From positions 1 through 64,000 of the forward strand of contig NZ_JAUUDS010000006.1 of the NCBI RefSeq assembly GCF_030678875.1: a DNA stretch of 64,000 nucleotides, read 5' to 3'. Numbering within the stretch: position 1 is the first letter of the stretch; each line of letters opens with the position of its first letter. Below are positions 16,792-25,476 of this stretch, one piece after another. The notes below the pieces were generated by a model. The model saw only the letters and a list, made by a program, of their open reading frames with translations. It did not search any database and was not told the DNA's origin. Source of the stretch: Sphingomonas aurea (GTDB taxonomy: Bacteria > Pseudomonadota > Alphaproteobacteria > Sphingomonadales > Sphingomonadaceae). The position numbers were made by a program, and so were the translations under genes.

Positions 16792-17073
16792 TTACCGGAA
16801 ATTGTCCGCGTAGGCCTGCAGCTTCAGCGTCTTCTCCGGCGCCGGCACGACCGTATAGTCATGCCCCTCGCGCTCGCAGTGCGCCACCGCTGCCTCGAGC
16901 GTCGGGAAGAGCAGGCGGATCTGGTCGCGGGTGTCGCCGCTGCCGGCCCAGCCGGTCAGCGGGTCGGGGCGCTTGGGCTCGGCGGGCTCGAACTCGAGTT
17001 GCCACTGGTCGGTCCGCGCGCGGCCGGACTGCATCGAGTTCTTGGGGCGCTGGAAGATGCGAGCGGTTGCCAT
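16792..17073 (-). CDS. ETC complex I subunit, NDUFS4-like
   Basis: A 93-residue protein of the NADH-dehydrogenase 18 kDa (NDUFS4/AQDQ) family, an accessory subunit of respiratory complex I found in mitochondria and alphaproteobacteria. Visible signatures are ARIFQRPKNSMQSGRART near the start, WQLEFEP, PLTGWAGSGDTRDQIRLLFP and YTVVPAPEKTLKLQAYADNF at the end. The length is typical for bacterial members. It sits apart from any nuo operon, directly downstream of hrpB on the same strand with a nine-base gap. Confidence 0.92.
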   Translation of the reverse strand: MATARIFQRPKNSMQSGRARTDQWQLEFEPAEPKRPDPLTGWAGSGDTRDQIRLLFPTLEAAVAHCEREGHDYTVVPAPEKTLKLQAYADNFR

Positions 17074-17082
17074 GCCGCCCCC

Positions 17083-19533
17083 TTATCGCGATCCGCGCGC
17101 GCGCGCATCCGCATTTTTGGTGCGCAGCGTCGCCGCCGCCCCGGCCGGATCGTCGGGCCAGGGATGGCGCGGATAGCGACCGCGCATCTCCTTCGCCACC
17201 GCCGCCCAGCTGCCCGCCCAGAAGCCGGGCAGGTCGCGCGTCGTCTGGATCGGCCGCCCGGCGGGGCTGGTCAGCGACAGGACCAGCGGCACCCGCCCTT
17301 CCCCCACCACAGGATGGTCGGCCAGCCCGAACAGCGCCTGGACGCGTAGCTCGACCCGTGGACCACCCTCTGCGCCATAGTCGATCGCGTGGCTGCTGCC
17401 CGCCGGGCTGGTGAAATGCGACGGCGCGACCCGGTCGATCCGCCGCATCGCGTCCCACCCGATCATGTCGCGCATCGCCTCGACCAGCGGCCCGGCACCG
17501 ATCTGGTCCAGCCGGCGGCGCCCGGCGAGCAAGGGCGGCAGCCACTGGTCAAGGCGCTCGGCGAGCAGCGCCCGCGCGTCGATCCCGGCATAGTCGGCAC
17601 GCACGGTCAGCGCCGTCGCGCGCTCGTCCCATGGCAGGGCGGAGAGGCCGTGCGCGCGCACCCCCTCCAGCAGCGCCGCCTCAATGGCGGCAGGATCGGC
17701 GGCCGGGTCGGGACCGGATTGCAGGCGCAGCGCACCCAGCCGCCGCTCGCGCAACGCCTGGACGCCGCCCGTCGCGGGATCGAAGCCGACGGTGCGGCGC
17801 GCCTCGATCCGATCGGCGAACAGCGACTCGATCTCGGCCTGCTCGATCACCGCCGCCGACAGGATGCGCGCGCCGGCTGCGGTGCCCTGCGTCTCCGCCA
17901 CCGCCAGCCACTCGGCTCGGGCCAGCGGCGAGGTTGCATCGAGCCGGAAGCCGCGCCCGCCGACGCTCGCCCAGCTTTCTCCCGATGGATCGCGACGCCG
18001 CGCGACCCGGTCCGGAAAGGCGAGCGCGACGCACGCGCCCTCGCCGTCGCGCCGTTCGCCTTCGCCACCGGCAAGCCGCGTCCAGCGTTCCGCCAGCCGC
18101 CGCGCACCGACTGCCTTGGGTCCGCGCTCGGTACGCCAGCGGCGGCGGCGGACCTCCAGATCGACGTCGTTGCCGCCGATGCCCCGCTCCGACAGCAGCA
18201 CCGCGACCTCGGCGGCGGTCTGGCCCAGCCCGCGCTCGCCGGCGCCGAGCAGCATGTGTGCCAGCCGTGGGGGCATCGGCATTCCGGCGATCCGACGGCC
18301 ATGCCCGGTCGGGCGGCCATCACCGTCGAGCGCGCCCAGCGACACCAGCCGCGTCCGCGCCTCGGCGATGGCGGCGGCGGGCGGCGGGTCGATCCAGCGC
18401 AGGTCGCGGGGATCGCCGACGCCCCAGATCGCCGCCGCCAGCACCAGTCCCGATAGGTCCGCCTCCAGCATCTCCGGCGGGTCGAAGCGCGGCAGTCCGA
18501 CGGTCGCCGCCTCCTCCCACAGCCGGTACGCGGTGCCCGGCCCCTGCCGCGCGGCGCGGCCGGCCCGCTGGGTGGCGCCGGCCTGGCTGACCCGCTCGGT
18601 CACCAGCCGGGTCATGCCGGCGGCGCGGTCGTAGCGGGGACGGCGCGCCAGCCCCGAGTCGACCACCACGCGGATCCCGTCGAGCGTCAGGCTGGTCTCC
18701 GCGATCGAGGTCGCGAGCACCAGTTTTCGTCCCTCGCCCGGCAGGATCGCCGCGCGCTGCTCGGCCGGATCGAGCGTACCGTGCAGGCGGTGGAGGACGA
18801 CGCCGGGCGGTGGCGGGTCGAACCGCTCGGCCACCCGCTCGATCTCCGCGACGCCGGGCAGGAAGGCGAGCACCCCGCCCTCCTCCTCACGCAGCGCCAG
18901 CCGGATCGCGGCGGCGACGTCGTCCTCCACGCGGCGCTCGGCAGCGCGGCCGATGTGGCGCAGGGTCAGGGGATGGCTGCGCCCCTCACTCTCGATCACG
19001 GGCGCGCCGTCCATCAGCGCCGCGAAGCGCGCCCCGTCGAGCGTCGCCGACATCGCCACCAGCCGCAGGTCGGGCCGGAACGCCCCTTGCGTGTCGAGCG
19101 CGAAGGCGAGCGCGACATCGCCGTCGAGGCTCCGTTCGTGGACCTCGTCGAACAGCACCGCGGCCACGCCGGCGAGTTCGGGATCGGCCTGGATGCGCTG
19201 GACGAAGATGCCCTGTGTCACCACGGTCACCCGCGTCGCGGCCGAGCGGCGCGAGTCCATTCGCGTCGCATAGCCGAAAGTACCGCCGACCGCCTCGCCC
19301 GCCAGCATCGCCATCCGCTCCGCCGCCGCCCGCGCGGCGAGGCGGCGGGGGGAGAGGAGCAGAACCTCCCCCGTGCACCAATCCTCGTCCAGGAGCGCGG
19401 GCGCGACCGCGGTGGTCTTGCCCGCACCCGGTGGGGCGACGAGCACGGCGCCGGACCCGGTGCGCAGCGCGGCGAGCAGGTCGGGCAGGACGGCGGTGAT
19501 CGGCAGGCTGGTCATCGTACGGGCAAGGGCCAT
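17083..19533 (-). CDS. hrpB: ATP-dependent RNA helicase HrpB
   Basis: HrpB is a DEAH-box helicase of the DHX family with an HrpB-specific C-terminal region; its cellular role is not settled. The 816-residue protein has Walker A APPGAGKTT (residues 33-41), the DEVH box in FDEVHERSLDGD, SAT in VAMSATLD and the helicase C motif TQRAGRAARQGPGTAYRLW. The long tail contains TSPAGSSHAIDYGAEGGP and a terminal FWAGSWAAVAKEMRGRYPRH typical of HrpB. I take the ATG at 19533; one at 19515 (MTSLPITA) is also good. It is divergent from the cation efflux gene 75 bases away. Confidence 0.93.
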   Translation of the reverse strand: MALARTMTSLPITAVLPDLLAALRTGSGAVLVAPPGAGKTTAVAPALLDEDWCTGEVLLLSPRRLAARAAAERMAMLAGEAVGGTFGYATRMDSRRSAATRVTVVTQGIFVQRIQADPELAGVAAVLFDEVHERSLDGDVALAFALDTQGAFRPDLRLVAMSATLDGARFAALMDGAPVIESEGRSHPLTLRHIGRAAERRVEDDVAAAIRLALREEEGGVLAFLPGVAEIERVAERFDPPPPGVVLHRLHGTLDPAEQRAAILPGEGRKLVLATSIAETSLTLDGIRVVVDSGLARRPRYDRAAGMTRLVTERVSQAGATQRAGRAARQGPGTAYRLWEEAATVGLPRFDPPEMLEADLSGLVLAAAIWGVGDPRDLRWIDPPPAAAIAEARTRLVSLGALDGDGRPTGHGRRIAGMPMPPRLAHMLLGAGERGLGQTAAEVAVLLSERGIGGNDVDLEVRRRRWRTERGPKAVGARRLAERWTRLAGGEGERRDGEGACVALAFPDRVARRRDPSGESWASVGGRGFRLDATSPLARAEWLAVAETQGTAAGARILSAAVIEQAEIESLFADRIEARRTVGFDPATGGVQALRERRLGALRLQSGPDPAADPAAIEAALLEGVRAHGLSALPWDERATALTVRADYAGIDARALLAERLDQWLPPLLAGRRRLDQIGAGPLVEAMRDMIGWDAMRRIDRVAPSHFTSPAGSSHAIDYGAEGGPRVELRVQALFGLADHPVVGEGRVPLVLSLTSPAGRPIQTTRDLPGFWAGSWAAVAKEMRGRYPRHPWPDDPAGAAATLRTKNADARARGSR

Positions 19534-19608
19534 GCCACAGACCGCCTGCGATGGGCAGGTGGCGCGAGCCCCGTTCCCCCCGCGCCCGTTCCGCGATAGA
19601 CGGGGCCG

Positions 19609-20562
19609 GTGAGCGGGCTTCATCACCACCACCATCACGGCCACGATCATGGCCATGGCCACGGCGCCGGTCATCACGGCCATCACCATGGCCATGTCCA
19701 CGCGCCGGGCGCGTTCGACCGTGCCTTTGCGATCGGGATCGGGCTGAACCTGGCCTATGTCGTGGCCGAGGCGGGGTTCGGGCTGTGGACCGGATCGGTC
19801 GCGCTGCTGGCCGATGCCGGGCACAACCTGTCCGACGTGCTGGGACTGGCGGTGGCATGGGGTGGAGCGTCGCTGGCGCGCCGGCCGGCGACCAAGCGCT
19901 TCACCTATGGGCTGAAGGGATCGACGATCCTTGCCGCGCTGCTCAACGCGCTGCTGCTGCTGATGGCGCTCGGCGCGATCGTGCTGGAGGCGGTGCAGCG
20001 GATCGGCGCGCCGCCGATCGTATCGGGGCTGACCGTGTCTGCGGTGGCGGGCGCCGGCATCCTCGTCAACGCCTTTACCGCCTGGCTGTTCGCGCGCGGG
20101 CGCCACGGCGACGTCAACATCCGCGGCGCCTATCTGCACATGGCGGCGGACGCGATCGTGTCGGCGGGGGTGGTGCTGGCGGGCATCGCGATCTGGGCGA
20201 CCGGAATCGGCTGGATCGATCCCGTCGTCAGCCTGGTGATCGCCGCGCTGATCTTCTGGCAGACCTGGGGCCTACTGAAGGAAACGACCGCGATGGCGCT
20301 GGCCGGGGTGCCGCGCGGGATCGATTACGACGAGGTGTCGGCGGCACTGCAGGCGCTGCCTGGCGTGGAGCGGCTCCACGACCTCCATATCTGGCCGATG
20401 TCGACGACGGAGCCGGTCCTGACCGCGCACCTGCTGATGCCGGGCGGCCAGCCCGGCGACGGGTTTCTGGCCGAGGCACAGGCGATGCTGCGCGAACGGT
20501 TCGGGATCGGCCATGCGACATTGCAGGTGGAAACAGGCGGAGACTGCGCGGCGGGGTGTTGA
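19609..20562 (+). CDS. Cation diffusion facilitator (zinc/cobalt efflux)
   Basis: A proton-coupled exporter of Zn or similar divalent cations in the inner membrane. The 317-residue protein starts with a histidine-rich metal-binding segment (six consecutive His at residues 5-10, about 17 His in the first 32). Six membrane segments follow, with the metal-site motifs HNLSD in TM2 and HMAAD in TM5, and a cytoplasmic domain containing HDLHIWPMSTTEPVLTAHL. This is the CzcD/ZitB subgroup. The only in-frame start before the His tract is the GTG at 19609. No metal regulator gene lies next to it. Confidence 0.93.
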   Translation: MSGLHHHHHHGHDHGHGHGAGHHGHHHGHVHAPGAFDRAFAIGIGLNLAYVVAEAGFGLWTGSVALLADAGHNLSDVLGLAVAWGGASLARRPATKRFTYGLKGSTILAALLNALLLLMALGAIVLEAVQRIGAPPIVSGLTVSAVAGAGILVNAFTAWLFARGRHGDVNIRGAYLHMAADAIVSAGVVLAGIAIWATGIGWIDPVVSLVIAALIFWQTWGLLKETTAMALAGVPRGIDYDEVSAALQALPGVERLHDLHIWPMSTTEPVLTAHLLMPGGQPGDGFLAEAQAMLRERFGIGHATLQVETGGDCAAGC

Positions 20563-20645
20563 GGGGGTTTCCGACCTCCACAACCGTCATTTTCCCCGGA
20601 CGCGAGAAGTCAGGCGCGTAGGACCTCGTAGGATCCGCGACGTCA

Positions 20646-20679
20646 GCGCGTCTGGATTTCCGCCTCCGCGGGGATGACG
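20646..20679. repeat. Short palindromic repeat (CGTCTGGATC type), copy 1
   Basis: Reads GCGCGTCTGGATTTCCGCC, then TCCGCGGGGATGACG. It matches the reverse complement of the element at 23301-23333 (GTCTGGATCCCCGCC, TACGCGGGGATGACG) with three differences in the core. Similar CCCCGC-containing palindromes are common between proteobacterial genes. It lies in the otherwise empty 149 bases between the cation efflux gene and the convergent small membrane protein gene. Confidence 0.75.
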
Positions 20680-20711
20680 GGATGTGGTGGAAAGCTGACA
20701 TCTCCAAAGGT

Positions 20712-20897
20712 CTATGGACGGCGTCCGATCATGCACCCAAGTCCGGTCGCAAGCAGCACGGGAATAATAACGGCAATCCAGAGGTCAGCGCATAGCGCCT
20801 TCAAAACAAGATACATTGCGATGCCCAATACCGGGGCCGCATAGCGCCAGCAATTAGCGCGAAGGTCTCCCATAAATGTGACACCGCGCCGCTCCAT
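20712..20897 (-). CDS. Small two-segment membrane protein, unknown
   Basis: I do not recognise this 61-residue protein. After a short basic start (MERRGVTFMGDLRANCWRY) it has two hydrophobic segments, APVLGIAMYLVLKALCA and LWIAVIIPVLLATGLGCMIG, ending in RRP. It is probably an inner-membrane hairpin protein. The ATG at 20897 is preceded by GGAGAA at suitable spacing; starts at 20912 and 20873 are possible. Codon use is more A+T-rich than the surroundings, which hints at a recent arrival. It may also be spurious, since it is short and stands alone between repeats. Confidence 0.45.
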   Translation of the reverse strand: MERRGVTFMGDLRANCWRYAAPVLGIAMYLVLKALCADLWIAVIIPVLLATGLGCMIGRRP

Positions 20898-20991
20898 CGC
20901 CGTTCTCCGCATCTTTAGCCGACACGCATGTGCCTTCTCATGGTCGGCCCGGCAATGTCCGCAACTGGGCGACACCGCCGGCCGCTCAGCC

Positions 20992-21122
20992 TGTCCTACA
21001 CCCCGGCGCCTCGGCTACACCGCCCGGCATGACCACCCTGCCCGCCCTCGCCCGATCCACCGCGACCAGGCCGAACGCGCGCGGAACCGGACACGCGACG
21101 GGCGGTGTAGTGTCCGGTTTCG
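20992..21122. repeat. TGTCCTACAC...GTGTCCGG repeat, copy 1
   Basis: About 130 bp beginning TGTCCTACACC and ending in a hairpin at 21085-21119: AACCGGACAC / GTGTCCGGTT with a 15-base loop that ends in GTGTA. The element at 53843-53987 starts with the same TGTCCTACACC, carries the same hairpin with the same loop length, and shares pieces of the interior. Here the hairpin lies 38 bases beyond the stop codon of the minus-strand polyprenyl synthase gene. Confidence 0.75.
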
Positions 21123-21157
21123 AGTCGCTGCGCGTCGTGCCGGGCAATGCCGCCGCG

Positions 21158-22168
21158 TCAGTACGCCCGCGCCACCGCGAACTCGACCGCCTCGACCATC
21201 GCGTCCTTCGCCGCGCCGTCGGCGAACCGGGCGATGGCGTCGATCGCGCGCTGGCCATAGTGGCGGGCGCGGGCCAGCGTATCGTCCACCGCGCGGGTGC
21301 GCTGGACCAACTCGATCGCGTGGGCGAAGTCGGCGTCGCTGTCGCGGCGGCCCTCGACGGCGTCCTTCCAGAACTGGCGTTCCTCGGGCGTGCCGCGGGC
21401 ATGGGCGAGGATGACGGGCAGGGTCATCTTGCCCTCGCGGAAGTCGTCGCCGGCGTCCTTGCCCATCGTGCCGGCGTCCGAGACATAGTCGATCGCATCG
21501 TCGACCAGCTGGAACGCGATGCCGAGGTTGCGGCCATAGGCGTCGAGCGCCATCTCCTCGCCCTCCGGCCGTTCCGCCACCACGGCGGCGATGCGGCAGG
21601 CGGCGGCGAAGAGCGCGGCGGTCTTGGCGCCGATGATGTCGAGATAGCGATCCTCGCCCAGGTCGACGCGGCGCGCGGCGGTCAGCTGGTTCACCTCGCC
21701 CTCCGCGATCACGGCGGAGGCATTGGAGAGGATCTTCAGCACCTTGAGGCTGCCATCCTCGACCATCAGCTCGAACGAACGGCTGAACAGGAAGTCGCCG
21801 ACCAGCACGCTGGCGGGATTGCCCCAGATGATGTTGGCGGTGCGCCGCCCGCGGCGCAGGTCGCTGCCGTCGACGACATCGTCGTGGAGCAGCGTCGCGG
21901 TGTGGATGAACTCCACCGCCGCGGCCAGCCGGTGGTGGCGCGTGCCGGTATAGCCGATCAGCCGTGCGCTGGCCAAGGTCAGCATCGGCCGCATCCGCTT
22001 GCCGCCGCCCGCGATCAGGTGGCCGGCCAGCTCGGGGATCAGCGGGATCTGCGACTGCATCCGGTCGAGGATCACCGCGTTCACGGCGTTCATGTCGCCC
22101 GCCACCAGCCCCAGCATGGGGTCGAGCGAGGGCGTGCGGTCGCGCAGGCGATGGACGGTCGCGGTCAT
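21158..22168 (-). CDS. ispB: Trans-polyprenyl diphosphate synthase (ubiquinone side chain)
   Basis: Condenses isopentenyl diphosphate units onto an allylic primer to make the long chain for ubiquinone (UQ-10 is usual in sphingomonads; chain length cannot be read directly here). The 336-residue protein has GGGKRMRP (residues 54-61), the first Asp-rich motif LLHDDVVD (Asp 96, 97, 100) with DLRRGRRTAN after it, and the second Asp-rich motif FQLVDDAIDY. The ATG at 22168 gives a family-like N-terminus; upstream extensions cross the chorismate mutase gene. It is divergent from the chorismate mutase gene with 127 bases between. Confidence 0.92.
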   Translation of the reverse strand: MTATVHRLRDRTPSLDPMLGLVAGDMNAVNAVILDRMQSQIPLIPELAGHLIAGGGKRMRPMLTLASARLIGYTGTRHHRLAAAVEFIHTATLLHDDVVDGSDLRRGRRTANIIWGNPASVLVGDFLFSRSFELMVEDGSLKVLKILSNASAVIAEGEVNQLTAARRVDLGEDRYLDIIGAKTAALFAAACRIAAVVAERPEGEEMALDAYGRNLGIAFQLVDDAIDYVSDAGTMGKDAGDDFREGKMTLPVILAHARGTPEERQFWKDAVEGRRDSDADFAHAIELVQRTRAVDDTLARARHYGQRAIDAIARFADGAAKDAMVEAVEFAVARAY

Positions 22169-22295
22169 CGGCCCCCAAGTGGCCGCAAGCGCGCGCGAAC
22201 GCAACCCTTCCCCCTCGCCCCCTGCCCGCCTTGTCCTGCCCCCCTTGCCCCCGACTTCCGCCCGCCGCAAAGGGCGGGTCCGAGGAGAAGCGCCG

Positions 22296-22616
22296 ATGAT
22301 GCCCGTACTGGATGACATGCCCGCCGCCGGCCCCGCCCCGGACGACAGCGTGCTGAAGGGATATCGCCAGTCGATCGACAATATCGACGCGGCGCTGGTC
22401 CACCTGCTCGCCGAGCGGTTCAAGGTGACGCAGGCGGTCGGCCGCTACAAGGCGCAGGCGGGGCTGCCGCCCGCCGATCCGGGCCGCGAGGAGCGCCAGA
22501 TCGCGCGGCTGCGCCACCTGGCCGAGGACGCGCAGCTCGATCCCGAATTCTCCGAGAAATTCCTGCGCTTCATCATCGACGAGGTGATCCGCCACCACGC
22601 GCAGATGCAGGCGTGA
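22296..22616 (+). CDS. Chorismate mutase (AroQ class)
   Basis: Rearranges chorismate to prephenate, the branch point to phenylalanine and tyrosine. The 106-residue helical protein has the AroQ layout: YRQSIDNIDAALVHLLAERF, then VGRYKAQAGLPPADPGREE, then FLRFIIDEVIRHH, covering the first helix with its catalytic Arg/Lys and the third helix. It is a free-standing domain with no fused dehydratase. GAGGAG at 22282 supports the ATG at 22296 (a second ATG follows directly). Its stop overlaps the start of the thymidylate kinase gene. Confidence 0.87.
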   Translation: MMPVLDDMPAAGPAPDDSVLKGYRQSIDNIDAALVHLLAERFKVTQAVGRYKAQAGLPPADPGREERQIARLRHLAEDAQLDPEFSEKFLRFIIDEVIRHHAQMQA

Positions 22617-23275
22617 CCGGGCTTCTCCTCGCGATCGAGGGTGGTGACGGTGCCGGCAAGGCGACCGCGGCGGCAGAGGTCGCCGCACAGCTGAACGCCG
22701 CCGGCCGCTCGGCGACGGTGCTGTCCTTTCCGCGCTATGCCGAGACGCTGGGGGGGCATGTGCTGGGCGAGTATCTGGGCGGGCGCCTGCCCCACGCCGC
22801 CTCGCCACGCGCGATCGCGACGCTCTACGCGCTCGACCGGTTCGAATCGGCCGCGGTGATCGCGGAGGCGACGGCGCGGCACGAAGTGGTGGTGTTCGAC
22901 CGCTATATCGCGTCGAACATGGCCTATCAGGCGGCACAGGTCGGGCCGGGCGAGGCCCGCGACCTGATGGGCTGGATCGCAAGGCTGGAGGTCGAGCAGT
23001 TCGGCCTGCCGCTGCCCGACCTGTCCCTCTATCTTGACACGCCGGTCGAGGTCGCACGCGGCCTGATCCTCAGGAAGCGCAAGCGCAGCTACACCGACGA
23101 GGCGCTGGACACGTACGAGGCGGACATGGCGCTACAGGCCCGGGTGCGCGCCAACTACGCGGCGATGGCGGCGGAGGGACTGCTGGGACGGTGGGCAACG
23201 GTATCGACGCTGGCGGATGGCGCGCTGCGGTCTCCGCGTGAGATTGCGGGGGAGATCGTGGGGCTGCTCGTCTAG
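22613..23275 (+). CDS. tmk: Thymidylate kinase
   Basis: Phosphorylates dTMP to dTDP. The 220-residue protein has a P-loop EGGDGAGKAT (residues 9-18), with Ala where most Tmk have Ser. It also has VLSFPRYAET, the DRY-containing VVVFDRYIASNMAYQAAQ, and LSLYLDTPVEVARG. The lid RKRKRSYTDEALDTYEAD has the lysine/arginine and DxxE pattern of the family. The sequence is divergent from E. coli Tmk and nearer to eukaryote-like forms, so a second, standard tmk may exist elsewhere. The GTG start overlaps the chorismate mutase stop, an unusual coupling of nucleotide and aromatic metabolism. Confidence 0.85.
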   Translation: MTGLLLAIEGGDGAGKATAAAEVAAQLNAAGRSATVLSFPRYAETLGGHVLGEYLGGRLPHAASPRAIATLYALDRFESAAVIAEATARHEVVVFDRYIASNMAYQAAQVGPGEARDLMGWIARLEVEQFGLPLPDLSLYLDTPVEVARGLILRKRKRSYTDEALDTYEADMALQARVRANYAAMAAEGLLGRWATVSTLADGALRSPREIAGEIVGLLV

Positions 23276-23300
23276 GCAACACGCGCGCAGAACCCAACAT

Positions 23301-23333
23301 CGTCATCCCCGCGTAGGCGGGGATCCAGACGCG
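23301..23333. repeat. Short palindromic repeat (CGTCTGGATC type), copy 2
   Basis: CGTCATCCCCGCGTAGGCGG followed by GGATCCAGACGCG. It is in inverted orientation to the copy at 20646-20679 and has a CCCCGC/GCGGGG core stem. It sits in the 136 bases between the convergent thymidylate kinase and short-chain dehydrogenase genes; nothing else is evident there. Confidence 0.8.
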
Positions 23334-23411
23334 CAAACCTCGCGACTCGATCGGGAAGTAAGCGTTTATGGATTACCGCCTGCGCGAGACGGTCCTGCGG
23401 GGCAGGCGGTT

Positions 23412-24215
23412 CTAGCCCGCCATCGTCTGCACCGATCCTGAATCCACCCGCAGGTTCGCACCGTTGATGAAGCTCGCCTGTTCCGAGCAGAGGAAGACGA
23501 TTGCCGATGCCACCTCGTCGGCGCGACCGCGGCGGTGGAGGGTCATGCCGGGGCGTTCCTCGTCGAGGAAGCTGTCGATCGCCTCGTCGAAGCTCACGCC
23601 CTTCTCCTGCGCGCGCTTCTCCATCATCTTGTCGGTCATCGGCGTGGCGATGAAGGCGGGCGACACGCTGTTCACCAGCACATTGTCGCAGCCATAGGCC
23701 TTGGACAAGCCCTTGGTCAGGTTGAGGAGCCCCGCCTTGGACGCGCAATAGGCGAGTTCGTCGACATAGGGCTGCTCGGCATCCTCGGACCCGATCAAGA
23801 TCAGCCGGCCCCATTTGCGCGCACGCATCGCCGGGATCGCGGCGCGCGCGACGCGGACCGCGCCCATCAGGTTAATGTCGAGCGTCTCCAGCCAGCCCTT
23901 GTCGTCGACCTCTAAGAAGTCGCCGGTGGCACCCGTAACCCCGGCGCAGTTGACGACGATGTCGGGTGCGCCCAGCCGGTCGGCGACCTCGGCGAACAGC
24001 GCGCGGACGCTCTTGTCGTCGGTCACGTCCGCCTCGACCGCGATGACTTCGCCCAGCGATTGCAGGTCGGCGAGACTCTGCGCCAGGTCGCTGTCGGTGC
24101 GGTCGGAGATGGCGACGCGCACCCCCTCTTCCAGCAGCAGCCGTGCCGTTTCCTTGCCCATGCCGCTGTCGGCGCCGGTGACCAGCGCGACGCGACCCTT
24201 GATGCCCAGATCCAT
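23412..24215 (-). CDS. Short-chain dehydrogenase/reductase
   Basis: A 267-residue classical SDR acting on an unidentified alcohol or sugar with NAD(P). Visible are the cofactor motif TGADSGMGKETA near residue 14, NCAG in VVNCAGVTG, the catalytic Ser in LIGSED and YCASK (Tyr and Lys) after it, and a C-terminal INGANLRVDSG. It lies 10 bases downstream of the Gfo/Idh/MocA gene on the same strand, so the two are probably one transcript. The context (GH15, LacI, sugar hydrolases) suggests sugar or polyol oxidation. Confidence 0.85.
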   Translation of the reverse strand: MDLGIKGRVALVTGADSGMGKETARLLLEEGVRVAISDRTDSDLAQSLADLQSLGEVIAVEADVTDDKSVRALFAEVADRLGAPDIVVNCAGVTGATGDFLEVDDKGWLETLDINLMGAVRVARAAIPAMRARKWGRLILIGSEDAEQPYVDELAYCASKAGLLNLTKGLSKAYGCDNVLVNSVSPAFIATPMTDKMMEKRAQEKGVSFDEAIDSFLDEERPGMTLHRRGRADEVASAIVFLCSEQASFINGANLRVDSGSVQTMAG

Positions 24216-24225
24216 GCGCGCGTCC

Positions 24226-25359
24226 TCAGCGAGTGGGGGAAGAGGCGCCGATCGGCTCGGGCGCCGACTTGGCGCGCAGCGTCTCGACCTGATCGGGGTC
24301 GATGCGGCGCGTGCGGGCGAAGGGCGGCAGTTTCTGTGGCTGGCCGGTCTTCAGCGCGCGGACGATCCCCTCGATCACCCGCAGGTCGGCGATCCCTTCC
24401 TCACCGTCCGGCTCCGGATCGCGACCCTCCAGGATGCAGGCGGAGAAGTAGCGCATCTGACCGCCGAAATGATCGGTGTGCTTGAACGCCTCGTGCGTCT
24501 GCGTGTCGCCGACCGTGCGGTTCTGCTCCAGCGCCGACTGCCAGCCATAGCCAGGGCTCATGTGGATCGACCCTTTGGTGCCGGCGATGATGTAGCTGTC
24601 GATGTTGTTCGCGAAGTAGGAGACGGTGAACTGCGCCAGCCGGTTGCCGGGAAAGCGCAACGTCACCGCGATCGTGTCGTCGAAGTCCTGCGGGAAGCCG
24701 GATTCGGGATGCCGCGTGCCGACCGCCGCCACTACCTCTTCGGGCTCGTCACCGAACAGGTAGCGGGTGGCGTTGATCGGATAGGGCGCCATGTCGAACA
24801 GCGGCCCCGCCTCGATCCCGTTCTTTACCCTGTGATTCTCGGGATCGGCCATCTGGCCGAAGCAGGAGGTGAAGGCGATCAGCTGCCCCAGCTCGCCGGC
24901 GCGGATGCGGGCGATCGCGTCGAGCGTCGCCGGCTCGAAATGCAGGCGGTATGCGGTCATCAGCCTGGCACCCGACGCCGCCGCGGCGGCGCGCATCGCC
25001 TCGGCCTTCTCCACCGACACCTCCAGCGGCTTCTCGCACAGCACATGGATGCCGGCGTTCAGCGCAGGGATCGCGAACTCGGCGTGGCGCCAGTTCGGCG
25101 TCGCCAGATAGATCGCGTCGATCGTGCCCGACGCGATCAGCCGGTCGAACTCGTCATAGGTATAGACGCCCTCGACATCGTAGCGGTCGGCCACCGCCTG
25201 CGCCTTGTCACGCTCGCCGCTGACCAGCGCGACCAGCTCCGAATTGCCGGTATGCGCGATGCCCGGCATCATCGCGGACTGCGCGATGTCGCCCAGGCCC
25301 ACCACCGCGTAGCGGACCTTCTTCCCGTCGCCGAACCCGAAGGCGGATGCGAGGCTCAT
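24226..25359 (-). CDS. Gfo/Idh/MocA family oxidoreductase
   Basis: A 377-residue NAD(P)-dependent oxidoreductase of the glucose-fructose oxidoreductase/inositol dehydrogenase family. The Rossmann region reads YAVVGLGDIAQSAMMPG near residue 16, the conserved EKP motif is in HVLCEKPLEVS, and the C-terminal half holds NGIEAGPLFDMAPYPIN. I take the ATG at 25359 (MSLASAFGFGDGK). No Tat signal is visible, unlike Zymomonas Gfo, so it is probably cytoplasmic. It is divergent from the GH15 gene (118 bases) and directly upstream of the SDR gene; substrates are likely sugars. Confidence 0.85.
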   Translation of the reverse strand: MSLASAFGFGDGKKVRYAVVGLGDIAQSAMMPGIAHTGNSELVALVSGERDKAQAVADRYDVEGVYTYDEFDRLIASGTIDAIYLATPNWRHAEFAIPALNAGIHVLCEKPLEVSVEKAEAMRAAAAASGARLMTAYRLHFEPATLDAIARIRAGELGQLIAFTSCFGQMADPENHRVKNGIEAGPLFDMAPYPINATRYLFGDEPEEVVAAVGTRHPESGFPQDFDDTIAVTLRFPGNRLAQFTVSYFANNIDSYIIAGTKGSIHMSPGYGWQSALEQNRTVGDTQTHEAFKHTDHFGGQMRYFSACILEGRDPEPDGEEGIADLRVIEGIVRALKTGQPQKLPPFARTRRIDPDQVETLRAKSAPEPIGASSPTR

Positions 25360-25476
25360 GTACCGATCTCCCGATTGATTGCGGCGCCAACGCACGGAGG
25401 GCGGGCTTCTCTCCATGGCACCGACACGGCGGTCGAAGGGTTAGGCTGATGAAGATCAGTTTCTCGGAGTGCGTGC

